Assembly (NCBI GenBank): GCA_002684055.1
Contig: NYUL01000014.1
Coordinates: forward strand, 5,111 to 12,278
Source: Gammaproteobacteria bacterium
Lineage (GTDB): Bacteria > Pseudomonadota > Gammaproteobacteria > Magnimaribacterales > TMED112
Direction of reading: 5' to 3'
Length of the DNA stretch: 7,168 nt
In this document: positions 1 through 5,646 of the stretch, in pieces
How the letters are laid out: every line of letters begins with the position of its first letter
Numbering within the stretch: position 1 is the stretch's first letter
Notes under the pieces: generated by a model
Told to the model about the DNA's origin: nothing
What the model saw: the letters and a program-made list of their open reading frames with translations, nothing else
Database searches by the model: none
Translations under genes and position numbers: made by a program

Positions 1-273
1 TTTGATTTGTTAATTTCTAATGATTACAAGTTATTGTCAGTTGCTTCTTATTATTTGGATAATGCAGAGAACCTTATCTATGACAGAGATCCAGAATATC
101 GTATGACACACTATGACACATGGAATAATCTTGTAACTGATAAAGAGCGCATCCTTTATTTAAGCTATGCTTCTAAAAGAATTAATAGAGTAGATTTAAA
201 CTGCATTGAGCTCTCGAGCATAAATATAGATTCAAGAAAAAATTTAATCCTATATACTTGTAAAAAATTATGA
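1..273 (+). CDS. C-terminal fragment of a probable GT39/ArnT-like membrane glycosyltransferase
   Basis: The reading frame is open from the first base of the window to a TGA at 271-273, so this is the last 90 residues of a longer protein and not a small gene with a TTG start. The visible segment is soluble and rich in charged and aromatic residues, without membrane helices. The pattern LISNDYKLLSVASYYL, then NLIYDRDPEYR, then HYDTWNNL resembles the C-terminal periplasmic domain of glycosyltransferase family 39 (PMT/ArnT-like) enzymes, which have a 'Y-LAS-L-FYL ... YD-W' pattern. Those enzymes move sugars from polyprenyl-phosphate carriers to lipid or protein acceptors at the outer face of the inner membrane. 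The multi-helix catalytic part would lie left of the window. The gene overlaps gpsA by 4 bases (ATGA), which suggests one transcript and translational coupling. The coding frame is secure; the family is recalled from pattern only and is moderately uncertain. Confidence 0.5.
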   Translation, partial: FDLLISNDYKLLSVASYYLDNAENLIYDRDPEYRMTHYDTWNNLVTDKERILYLSYASKRINRVDLNCIELSSINIDSRKNLILYTCKKL

Positions 274-1268
274 AAATTGGAGTAATTGGTTCTGGTAAAT
301 TTGGCATTGTCCTAGCCAATATAGCAGCAGAAAACAGTAATGAGGTTTTAATCTATTCAAGAAGGCCAGAAGAAGTTGATTCTATAAACACACTTAATAA
401 AAGCTTATCAGGACATGTTTTTTCTGATGAATTAGATTTAAAAGCTACTCACAAAAGTGCTGATTTAAGTGCATCTGATGCCATTCTCATTGCTCTGCCA
501 AGTAGAGATTTCCGTTCTTCAATGAAAGCTTTAGATATTAACCTAAGAGAAAAAAAACTAATCAGCTGTACCAAGGGTTTTGAAGAACAATCTGGAATGC
601 TCATGACTGAGATACTAGCGCAAGATTTTGGTGTCAGGACAAAGCAATTATTTGTGCTAAGTGGCCCAAACCTGTCAAAAGAAATATTGAATAAAGAATT
701 AACCGGTACTGTTATCGCAGGCGAAGATACCGATTTTATTAGGAAGTTTAGTCAAGCAATTAAGAATGAATATTTTGTACCTTTTTTAAGTGAAGATAGG
801 TACGGAGTAGAGCTTGGCGGCGCTATGAAAAATATCTACGCAATAGTCTCTGGCTATTTTCATCATAAAAGAGTGGGGGAGAATACAATAGGCTTTTTGT
901 TAACAAAGTCTTTAGAGGAGATCAGTATATACAGTCAAGCGAGAGGCGCTAATCCTTCAACTTTTCTTGGGCTCTCAGGAGTAGGAGATTTTTTCTCTAC
1001 CGCATTATCAAAAGATTCTAGAAACTACCAGTTTGGGCAAAAACTTGCTGAAGGCTTTAGCCCTAATGAAGCAATTCTTAAGCTTGGAGATACGGTAGAA
1101 GGATATTTGGCATCAAAGGTTGTTTACGAAGATGCACAAAAAAGAAATTTAAATCTAAAGATTTTAAATTTTTTACTAAAACTTTATGATGGCGAAGTTT
1201 CAGAAACAGATGAAAAAAACATCTTGGTTCCGAAAGATATTGAATCAGATATAAAGTTTAAGTTTTAG
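270..1268 (+). CDS. gpsA: NAD(P)-dependent glycerol-3-phosphate dehydrogenase
   Basis: This cytosolic enzyme reduces dihydroxyacetone phosphate to sn-glycerol-3-phosphate, the backbone for phospholipid synthesis. The 332 residues match the usual family length. The Rossmann NAD(P) motif is at residues 7-12 (GSGKFG). The substrate-domain motifs follow: CTKGFE with Lys102, SGPNLSKE at 131-138, the conserved active-site lysine in GGAMKNIYA (Lys187), and GLSGVGDFFSTALSKDSRN at 234-252 with the phosphate-binding Arg251-Asn252. VEGYLA follows at 277-282. The SGPNLS segment departs from the common SGP(S/T)FA, but the SGP core is kept. The ATG start overlaps the upstream stop as ATGA. No Shine-Dalgarno sequence is visible, so initiation is probably coupled to the upstream gene. 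The gene ends tail-to-tail with fabY, one base apart, leaving no room for a terminator between them. The identification is firm. Confidence 0.96.
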   Translation: MKIGVIGSGKFGIVLANIAAENSNEVLIYSRRPEEVDSINTLNKSLSGHVFSDELDLKATHKSADLSASDAILIALPSRDFRSSMKALDINLREKKLISCTKGFEEQSGMLMTEILAQDFGVRTKQLFVLSGPNLSKEILNKELTGTVIAGEDTDFIRKFSQAIKNEYFVPFLSEDRYGVELGGAMKNIYAIVSGYFHHKRVGENTIGFLLTKSLEEISIYSQARGANPSTFLGLSGVGDFFSTALSKDSRNYQFGQKLAEGFSPNEAILKLGDTVEGYLASKVVYEDAQKRNLNLKILNFLLKLYDGEVSETDEKNILVPKDIESDIKFKF

Positions 1269-1269
1269 A

Positions 1270-2988
1270 CTAATAATCTTTACCTTTAAGATCTGATTCT
1301 AACTTATAGTCAAAACCTGTAGAGGTCTTAATGCTATCTTTTGAAATATCTAAATCTGCAATATCTAGAACATCTTTATCAAAGTCATATATTGGTTCAA
1401 TAGTATTATCGATAGCCATCTGTTTATTTTTGGCTCTGTTTTCTGAAGTGTTTTCTTTTTTGTCTTTCCAGCTAGACATTTCTTTTTGACCATATCTTCT
1501 TTCAAGAAGCTCTTTAGTTAAATCCGCAGATATCATTGCTGATGTTGCATTATTTCCGCCAAAGCCTTTTGAGTTCATAAAGACTATATCTCTCTTTTCA
1601 GAAAACTCTCTATCTTCCAAATAAAAATCAAGATTGTCTTTTGAAACATCATCTGCCAATTTTGGTATTGTGCATATACCAGTAAGTTTTTGTTTCTCCA
1701 TGGCACCCAAACCTGACCAAATTTGATCCATACCTGCAGCTCCCATAGTATGCCCAAGTTTAGATTTTACTGATGAAACTGGAAGGTTATTAATATCATA
1801 TTCCTTGGCGAAAGTAGACAGGATATGGGACTCAGTAATTCTATTCAGTGGTGTGCCTGTACCATGTGCTAGAAAAACAGAATTCTCTTTGATAACTTTG
1901 CTTCCAAAAACAGCATCAATATCTTTAAATGTTTTTCCTACTGAAAAATAATTACCAGCACCTGGCCCAGAAATAGATTTTTTATTTCCATCAGCATTTA
2001 TATTTACATTTAAAAACGATGCTCTAATATTTGCTCCAACTTCCATGGCTAATCTGTCGCTCATTAATATTGCAAAGCCAGAAGATTCACCACAAACCAT
2101 CCCCATATTGTCCCCGAAAGGTCTGCAGAATTTTCTATAATTGAGTTCATCACCTTCACTCAAAAGCCCTTGAAGGTTTTTCATTCTTTCATCGGTTGCC
2201 ATAGCCCCCATAGCACAGAACCCAATAAAAGCAGGTGGACCTAAGATAGCTTCGGATGCACCCACAATAACTAGTTCGCTTTTACCATTTTTTATTAATT
2301 CAACACCAGCATTTAAGTTGTAAAGTGACGTAGCACAAGCCCCTATAAAATGACCTGTGATACCTAGACTGCCTGTTACATAGGCATTAATGAAGTCAGC
2401 TGGCATTTCTGGAAGGGTGAAAGATATTTGTTTAGAAGAAGCTCTTTGGCCAAGTGGGTGTGATGCGAATAAACCATCACCAGAATATCTATCCATATTC
2501 ATAACTGCGCACCCTGCAAAACAACCTACCTTATCTCTACCGTATTTATCTATTATCCCTCTGATGTCTAAACCGCTGTCAGACATTGCATCAGCAATAC
2601 CTAAAATTGACATTCCAAGTGCTTTAGGGTGTTGTCTAGAAGGGTAGCTTTTTACTGGATCAAGCTGAAAAGGTAGCTGTGCACACGCATTTACTTCAAA
2701 ATCATAATCATAAGTCCAGAATGTTTCCCTGAAGAAATCATAATCTAGCTTTCTCATTAAGGTGTTATCTAAAACTGACTCTTCGTTTGCTTTGAGGAAA
2801 TTTTTTATATCTTTGGTATCTTCTGGCACAAGATCACATAGACTCATTACTGATTTCAAATAATCCAGTTGATCTTGTTCATTTTCCATTCCATATATCA
2901 TTCTTGAGTAGCTAAGATTATGTGAGGCTCTGCCAGCTGGTGTTATTCCGCCGAAACCAACAAGACAAGGTATAGGTGTTTTAGACAT
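1270..2988 (-). CDS. fabY: FabY-type beta-ketoacyl-ACP synthase
   Basis: The protein is a thiolase-fold ketoacyl synthase of 572 residues. The nucleophile is Cys218 in GACATS, and the two histidines are His375 in AHGTGTP and His413 in SKLGHTMGAAG, giving a Cys-His-His triad. The closing KGFGGNN glycine loop is at 474-480. The start VGFGGITPAGR, the block MPADFINAYV..G at about 195-206, the INADG..KSIS.PG.GNY block at 330-347 and the C-terminal ERRYGQ segment match Pseudomonas aeruginosa FabY as I recall it. That enzyme condenses acetyl-CoA with malonyl-ACP to start fatty acid synthesis, in place of FabH. This copy is about 60 residues shorter than that homologue (roughly 634), mostly in the variable region at about 60-105. 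The ATG lies inside the end of folD (8-base overlap), with GGAG 10 bases upstream, so the two genes are probably co-transcribed. It could instead act as a general FabB/FabF-like elongating enzyme, but the extended N- and C-termini favour FabY. Confidence 0.88.
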   Translation of the reverse strand: MSKTPIPCLVGFGGITPAGRASHNLSYSRMIYGMENEQDQLDYLKSVMSLCDLVPEDTKDIKNFLKANEESVLDNTLMRKLDYDFFRETFWTYDYDFEVNACAQLPFQLDPVKSYPSRQHPKALGMSILGIADAMSDSGLDIRGIIDKYGRDKVGCFAGCAVMNMDRYSGDGLFASHPLGQRASSKQISFTLPEMPADFINAYVTGSLGITGHFIGACATSLYNLNAGVELIKNGKSELVIVGASEAILGPPAFIGFCAMGAMATDERMKNLQGLLSEGDELNYRKFCRPFGDNMGMVCGESSGFAILMSDRLAMEVGANIRASFLNVNINADGNKKSISGPGAGNYFSVGKTFKDIDAVFGSKVIKENSVFLAHGTGTPLNRITESHILSTFAKEYDINNLPVSSVKSKLGHTMGAAGMDQIWSGLGAMEKQKLTGICTIPKLADDVSKDNLDFYLEDREFSEKRDIVFMNSKGFGGNNATSAMISADLTKELLERRYGQKEMSSWKDKKENTSENRAKNKQMAIDNTIEPIYDFDKDVLDIADLDISKDSIKTSTGFDYKLESDLKGKDY

Positions 2989-3832
2989 TGAAAGTTTTCT
3001 CCATAGATTTGATAGTATTGTATATTAATGTATTGATTGTCATAGGGCCAACACCACCTGGTACAGGGGTGTATGCTGAGACAATATCTTCAATTCCATT
3101 CATATCTACATCACCGCATTTTTCAATTGGATGATACCCTGCATCAATAAGAATCGACCCTTTTTTTAGCCCGGTACATTTAATAAATTTTGGCTTGCCA
3201 ACAGCAGCAATAACTATATCTGCTTGTTTTAAGAGGCTGGGTAAATTTTCAGTTTTTGAATGTGCAGTAATTGTTGTAGCATTCTTATTTAAGAGCATAG
3301 CAGACATTGGTTTGCCAAGAATTTGGCTTCTACCAACAACAAGAGCAAGTTTGCCACTACAGTCAATTTGATAAGATTCGAGCAATCTCATTATTCCAAA
3401 AGGCGTACAGGAGCCAAATGAATCAAGCCCCATTGCCATATTACCGTAGCCCAAAGTGGTAACTCCATCAACGTCTTTATTTAATGAAATATTGTTAAAA
3501 CAAACAATCTCATCAATGCCTTTTGGTACAGGATGCTGCAACAAGATGCCATCAACATTTTCATCTTCATTTAACGCTGAAATAAGCTCAAGAACAACTT
3601 CTGTTGTTGAATCCTTATTCATTATGATGGTCTTTGTTTCTAACCCAACTGATTTGCAAGCTTTCTCTTTCATTGCAATATATGTGGCTGAAGCTGGATC
3701 ATCACCTACAAGAATTGCTGCCAGACAAGGCTTTCTACCGTATTTGTTTGTTAAATTTGATGCTTGAGCAGATAATTTGCTATTACTTTCTTCGGCAACT
3801 TTGCGACCATCCAATACAATACAGTTATTCAC
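2981..3832 (-). CDS. folD: Bifunctional methylenetetrahydrofolate dehydrogenase / methenyltetrahydrofolate cyclohydrolase
   Basis: FolD oxidises 5,10-methylene-THF to methenyl-THF with NADP and hydrolyses it to 10-formyl-THF, supplying purine and formyl-methionine synthesis in the cytosol. At 283 residues it has full family length. Visible motifs are SATYIAMKEKAC with Tyr51 and catalytic Lys55, GILLQHPVPK with Gln99, the KDVDG motif at 119-123, SCTPFGIMRLL at 141-151, the cofactor motif VVGRSQILGKPM at 165-176, and the C-terminal signature YTPVPGGVGPMTI at 254-266. The usual PCTP reads SCTP here, and the usual QLPLP reads QHPVP. The start codon is GTG; it is supported by a strong AAGGGG Shine-Dalgarno sequence 6 bases upstream (3839-3844), and no ATG fits as well. 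The stop overlaps the fabY start by 8 bases. Divergent tRNA-Pro begins only 47 bases away. folD next to tRNAs and clpP fits the order recalled from other gammaproteobacteria. Confidence 0.97.
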   Translation of the reverse strand: MNNCIVLDGRKVAEESNSKLSAQASNLTNKYGRKPCLAAILVGDDPASATYIAMKEKACKSVGLETKTIIMNKDSTTEVVLELISALNEDENVDGILLQHPVPKGIDEIVCFNNISLNKDVDGVTTLGYGNMAMGLDSFGSCTPFGIMRLLESYQIDCSGKLALVVGRSQILGKPMSAMLLNKNATTITAHSKTENLPSLLKQADIVIAAVGKPKFIKCTGLKKGSILIDAGYHPIEKCGDVDMNGIEDIVSAYTPVPGGVGPMTINTLIYNTIKSMEKTFNV

Positions 3833-3838
3833 AAATTT

Positions 3839-3844
3839 CCCCTT
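3839..3844 (-). promoter_or_regulatory. Shine-Dalgarno site that fixes the GTG start of folD
   Basis: Read on the - strand the bases are AAGGGG, followed by AAATTT and GTG. Spacing of 6 bases is ideal. It supports GTG at 3830-3832 as the true folD start. The site overlaps the -35 box of the oppositely directed tRNA-Pro promoter. Confidence 0.8.
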
Positions 3845-3871
3845 GAGTTATAAGCCCATAGTTTATATGAT
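3843..3871 (+). promoter_or_regulatory. Sigma70-type promoter for the tRNA-Pro/tRNA-Arg unit
   Basis: A -35 box TTGAGT (3843-3848) and a -10 box TATGAT (3866-3871) are separated by exactly 17 bases. The predicted start, near 3878, is only about two bases before the mature tRNA-Pro 5' end at 3880. The match, spacing and position all agree. No GC-rich discriminator is present between the -10 box and the start. The 47-base gap must also hold the folD leader on the other strand. This is a prediction from consensus only. Confidence 0.7.
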
Positions 3872-3879
3872 TTCTCTTT

Positions 3880-3956
3880 CGGGGCATAGCGCAGCCTGGT
3901 AGCGCACCTGGTTTGGGACCAGGTGGTCGCAGGTTCAAATCCTGCTGCCCCGACCA
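3880..3956 (+). tRNA. tRNA-Pro (anticodon TGG)
   Basis: The acceptor stem CGGGGCA (3880-3886) pairs with TGCCCCG, followed by discriminator A and an encoded CCA (3954-3956). The anticodon stem CCTGG/CCAGG (3907-3911, 3919-3923) encloses loop TTTGGGA, with anticodon TGG at 3914-3916. It reads CCN proline codons through modified U34. The T-arm GCAGG-TTCAAAT-CCTGC is perfect. The gene is 77 bases long and abuts tRNA-Arg with no spacer, so the pair must be separated by processing of a common transcript. Confidence 0.98.
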
Positions 3957-4033
3957 GCGCCAGTAGCTCAGCTGGATAGAGCAGTAGCCTTCTAAGCTAT
4001 TGGTCGGGGGTTCGAATCCTCCCTGGCGCGCCA
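3957..4033 (+). tRNA. tRNA-Arg (anticodon TCT)
   Basis: Acceptor strands GCGCCAG (3957-3963) and CTGGCGC (4023-4029) pair fully, with discriminator G4030 and an encoded CCA (4031-4033). The anticodon stem GTAGC/GCTAT has one G-T wobble and encloses CTTCTAA, giving anticodon TCT at 3991-3993 for the AGA/AGG codons that dominate arginine use in AT-rich genomes. The T-arm contains GGTTCGAATCC. The gene begins at the base directly after the CCA of tRNA-Pro. A short T-run follows at 4036-4040, only 7 bases lie before the stop of convergent gdhA, and no terminator hairpin is visible. Confidence 0.98.
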
Positions 4034-4040
4034 ATTTTTC

Positions 4041-5441
4041 TTAGATGCCAATTGATTTATATGATTCAACAAGTTTCTTAATCGAATAAATATATGCAGT
4101 AGTTCTTAGGGTTGGATAGTTATTTTCATTCCAAACCTCACTCATATTTTCATATGCTTCTGTCATCATGTCCTCAAGCCCTGACCTTACTAGATCTAGT
4201 TCGGTAGGGCCTTGATTTAATAAATTTTTAGTCTTTGGTGAAACTTTTGAACCTGTTGTATTCTCAATAACATTTAGAAGGGAAGCATTTTCATACTCTT
4301 TTCTTCTTTTCTCCATTCTTCCAAATCTCATGTGTGAAAGATTTCTTACCCATTCAAAGTAACTTACTGCCACACCACCTGCATTGGCATAAAGATCAGG
4401 AATAATTAGTACCCCTCTTTTGTTAAGATAATGGTCAGCCCTAGACGTAAGAGGACCATTTGCTCCTTCACATATAATTTTTGTATTTAATATTTGCTGA
4501 TTGTCTTCAGTTATTGTCCCTTCTTTAGCTGCAGGTATAAAAATGTCACAACCAATAGACAAAAGTTCATCCCTTGACTTTATTTCAGCTTGCTTTGGAT
4601 AGTCACCAGGTTCTCTGGAATTCATAATCCATTCACTTATAGAGTCAATGTCTAAGCCTTTAGGGTTATAGAAAGAAATATCTTTTTCAATTATTCCGAT
4701 AATTTTACAACCATGATCTCTAAGAGCTCTTGCAGCAAAGTACCCAACTTTTCCTAGACCTTCTACGATAATTTTTTGGGAAGATAGTTTTCCTTTAATC
4801 ATTGTTTTCTTTACGTCTTGTGAATTAAAAAATGAGTTAAGCGCATAAAAAATACCTCTTCCAGTAGCTTCAGTTCTACCATCAACACCACCCATATTTT
4901 CTGGCTTTCCAGTAACACAGGCAAAAGCATTTATGTCTTGAGGGTTTAATCTTTTATACTCGTCAGCAATCCAGGCCATCTCTTTTTTACCTGTACCCAT
5001 GTCTGGGGCAGGGACATTCAAACTTGGCGATATCAGGCCTCTCTTAACAAGCTCCTCTGTGAATCTTCTAGTAATTTTTTCTAGATCTTCATCTTCGTAT
5101 TTAGAAGGATTTATTTTTAGTCCACCTTTTGAGCCACCAAAGGGAACATCTATAACAGCGTTTTTAAATGTCATCAGAGCTGCCATTGCCTCCACTTCCG
5201 AAGCATTTACAGCTGGACTGTATCTTATGCCGCCTTTAACAGGTTCTAGGTGTTCAGAATGAACAGAGCGCCATCCAGTAAAAACCTTAATTCCTTTATT
5301 TAATTTGACCCCAAACCTAATGGTGTGAGTGCTGTTACATGATTTAATTTGTTTTGCTAGACCTGGTTCAACACCAAGAATCTCGACAGCATCATCAAAC
5401 ATTTTTGTGACACTTTTTAAAAATAGATTATCTGACCCCAT
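4041..5441 (-). CDS. gdhA: Glu/Leu/Phe/Val-family dehydrogenase, probably glutamate dehydrogenase (long, animal-type)
   Basis: The enzyme interconverts glutamate and 2-oxoglutarate plus ammonia. The N-terminal substrate domain shows PVKGGIRYSP at 67-76, Lys93, and the catalytic lysine Lys105 in PFGGSKGG, then APDMGTG with Asp147 and TGKPENMGGVDGR.EATGRG at 177-196. The Rossmann domain has GLGKVG at 228-233, an acidic residue after its second strand (Glu252, suggesting NAD preference), PAAKEGTI at 303-310, EGANGP at 325-330 and PDLYANAGGV at 348-357. After YFEWVRNLSH (361-370) come about 28 more residues than in short bacterial GDHs, before the final LRTTAYIYSIKK helix. This arrangement, with a TELDLVRSGLEDMM block, resembles mitochondrial GDH and its antenna region. 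The ATG is preceded by AGGGGG with 6-base spacing. The gene lies on the opposite strand between tRNA-Arg and tRNA-His. Glutamate is the likeliest substrate; a branched-chain amino acid substrate is less likely. Confidence 0.93.
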   Translation of the reverse strand: MGSDNLFLKSVTKMFDDAVEILGVEPGLAKQIKSCNSTHTIRFGVKLNKGIKVFTGWRSVHSEHLEPVKGGIRYSPAVNASEVEAMAALMTFKNAVIDVPFGGSKGGLKINPSKYEDEDLEKITRRFTEELVKRGLISPSLNVPAPDMGTGKKEMAWIADEYKRLNPQDINAFACVTGKPENMGGVDGRTEATGRGIFYALNSFFNSQDVKKTMIKGKLSSQKIIVEGLGKVGYFAARALRDHGCKIIGIIEKDISFYNPKGLDIDSISEWIMNSREPGDYPKQAEIKSRDELLSIGCDIFIPAAKEGTITEDNQQILNTKIICEGANGPLTSRADHYLNKRGVLIIPDLYANAGGVAVSYFEWVRNLSHMRFGRMEKRRKEYENASLLNVIENTTGSKVSPKTKNLLNQGPTELDLVRSGLEDMMTEAYENMSEVWNENNYPTLRTTAYIYSIKKLVESYKSIGI

Positions 5442-5447
5442 TTTTTT

Positions 5448-5453
5448 CCCCCT
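5448..5453 (-). promoter_or_regulatory. Shine-Dalgarno site of gdhA
   Basis: On the - strand AGGGGG is followed by six A residues and the ATG at 5439-5441. The strength and spacing confirm this start. I could not find a convincing -35/-10 pair for gdhA in the remaining 50 bases before tRNA-His; TTGAAG followed by a TATGCA-like hexamer is the nearest, and it is weak. Confidence 0.7.
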
Positions 5454-5466
5454 ATCAATTGCATAA

Positions 5467-5475
5467 TGATATAAT
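5467..5475 (+). promoter_or_regulatory. Extended -10 promoter for tRNA-His
   Basis: TG-A-TATAAT is a perfect extended -10 element. The predicted start is near 5482, about 21 bases before the tRNA. No good -35 hexamer lies 16-18 bases upstream, which extended -10 promoters can tolerate. It shares the 61-base gap with the gdhA leader running the other way. Confidence 0.6.
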
Positions 5476-5502
5476 TTTTTTCTTCAAAGGTCATAAAAAC
5501 AT

Positions 5503-5580
5503 GGTGGGCGTAGCTCAGCTGGTTAGAGCGCTGGTTTGTGGTACCGGAGGTCGAGGGTTCGAACCCCTTCGCCCACCCCA
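5503..5580 (+). tRNA. tRNA-His (anticodon GTG)
   Basis: Acceptor strands GTGGGCG (5504-5510) and CGCCCAC (5570-5576) pair fully. The encoded G at 5503 is the histidine-specific G-1, facing discriminator C73 (5577). CCA is encoded at 5578-5580. Anticodon stem CTGGT/ACCGG encloses TTGTGGT, with GTG at 5538-5540. Position 37 is G, whereas E. coli tRNA-His has A there. The T-arm is GAGGG-TTCGAAC-CCCTT with one wobble pair. A run of six T (5582-5587) follows and may help termination, but no separate hairpin precedes it. Confidence 0.98.
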
Positions 5581-5632
5581 ATTTTTTATTCTTTTATGAA
5601 GTTTAAATATAGCCCAAAGCTCTATCCTTATG

Positions 5633-5638
5633 TATAGT
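5633..5638 (+). promoter_or_regulatory. Possible -10 box (TATAGT) for the 440-residue gene
   Basis: TATAGT matches the -10 consensus at five of six positions, 8 bases before the ATG. Predicted transcription would begin at about 5645, giving an almost leaderless mRNA. No good -35 box is present 16-18 bases upstream, so this is weak. Read-through from tRNA-His is the alternative. Confidence 0.3.
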
Positions 5639-5646
5639 TAAAACAC

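Noticed and set aside
7..273. A complete small gene starting at TTG (position 7).
   Set aside because: The frame is open to the window edge and the sequence reads as the C-terminal part of a larger protein, so it is treated as a left-truncated gene.
2390..2647. A + strand open frame of 85 codons inside fabY.
   Set aside because: Lies wholly antisense to a well-conserved part of fabY, with no recognisable protein sequence.
3456..3846. Two overlapping + strand open frames (103 and 70 codons) inside folD.
   Set aside because: Both are shadows of folD conserved motifs on the opposite strand.
4024..4033. Ten-base palindrome TGGCGCGCCA, GC-rich in an AT-rich window.
   Set aside because: It is explained by the tRNA-Arg acceptor strand, discriminator and CCA; not an operator or terminator.
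3825..4034. A 69-codon - strand reading frame covering both tRNAs, with a GGFEPPTNSLEG-like sequence.
   Set aside because: It is the antisense of tRNA-Pro and tRNA-Arg; such peptides are a well-known spurious product of translating tRNA genes. It has no independent support and overlaps folD.
4999..5262. A + strand open frame of 87 codons inside gdhA.
   Set aside because: Antisense of the conserved GDH catalytic region; no independent support.
4031..5588. CCAATTTTT after both tRNA-Arg and tRNA-His as direct repeats marking an integrated element.
   Set aside because: The shared bases are just CCA plus an A/T run; there is no integrase and no longer repeat.
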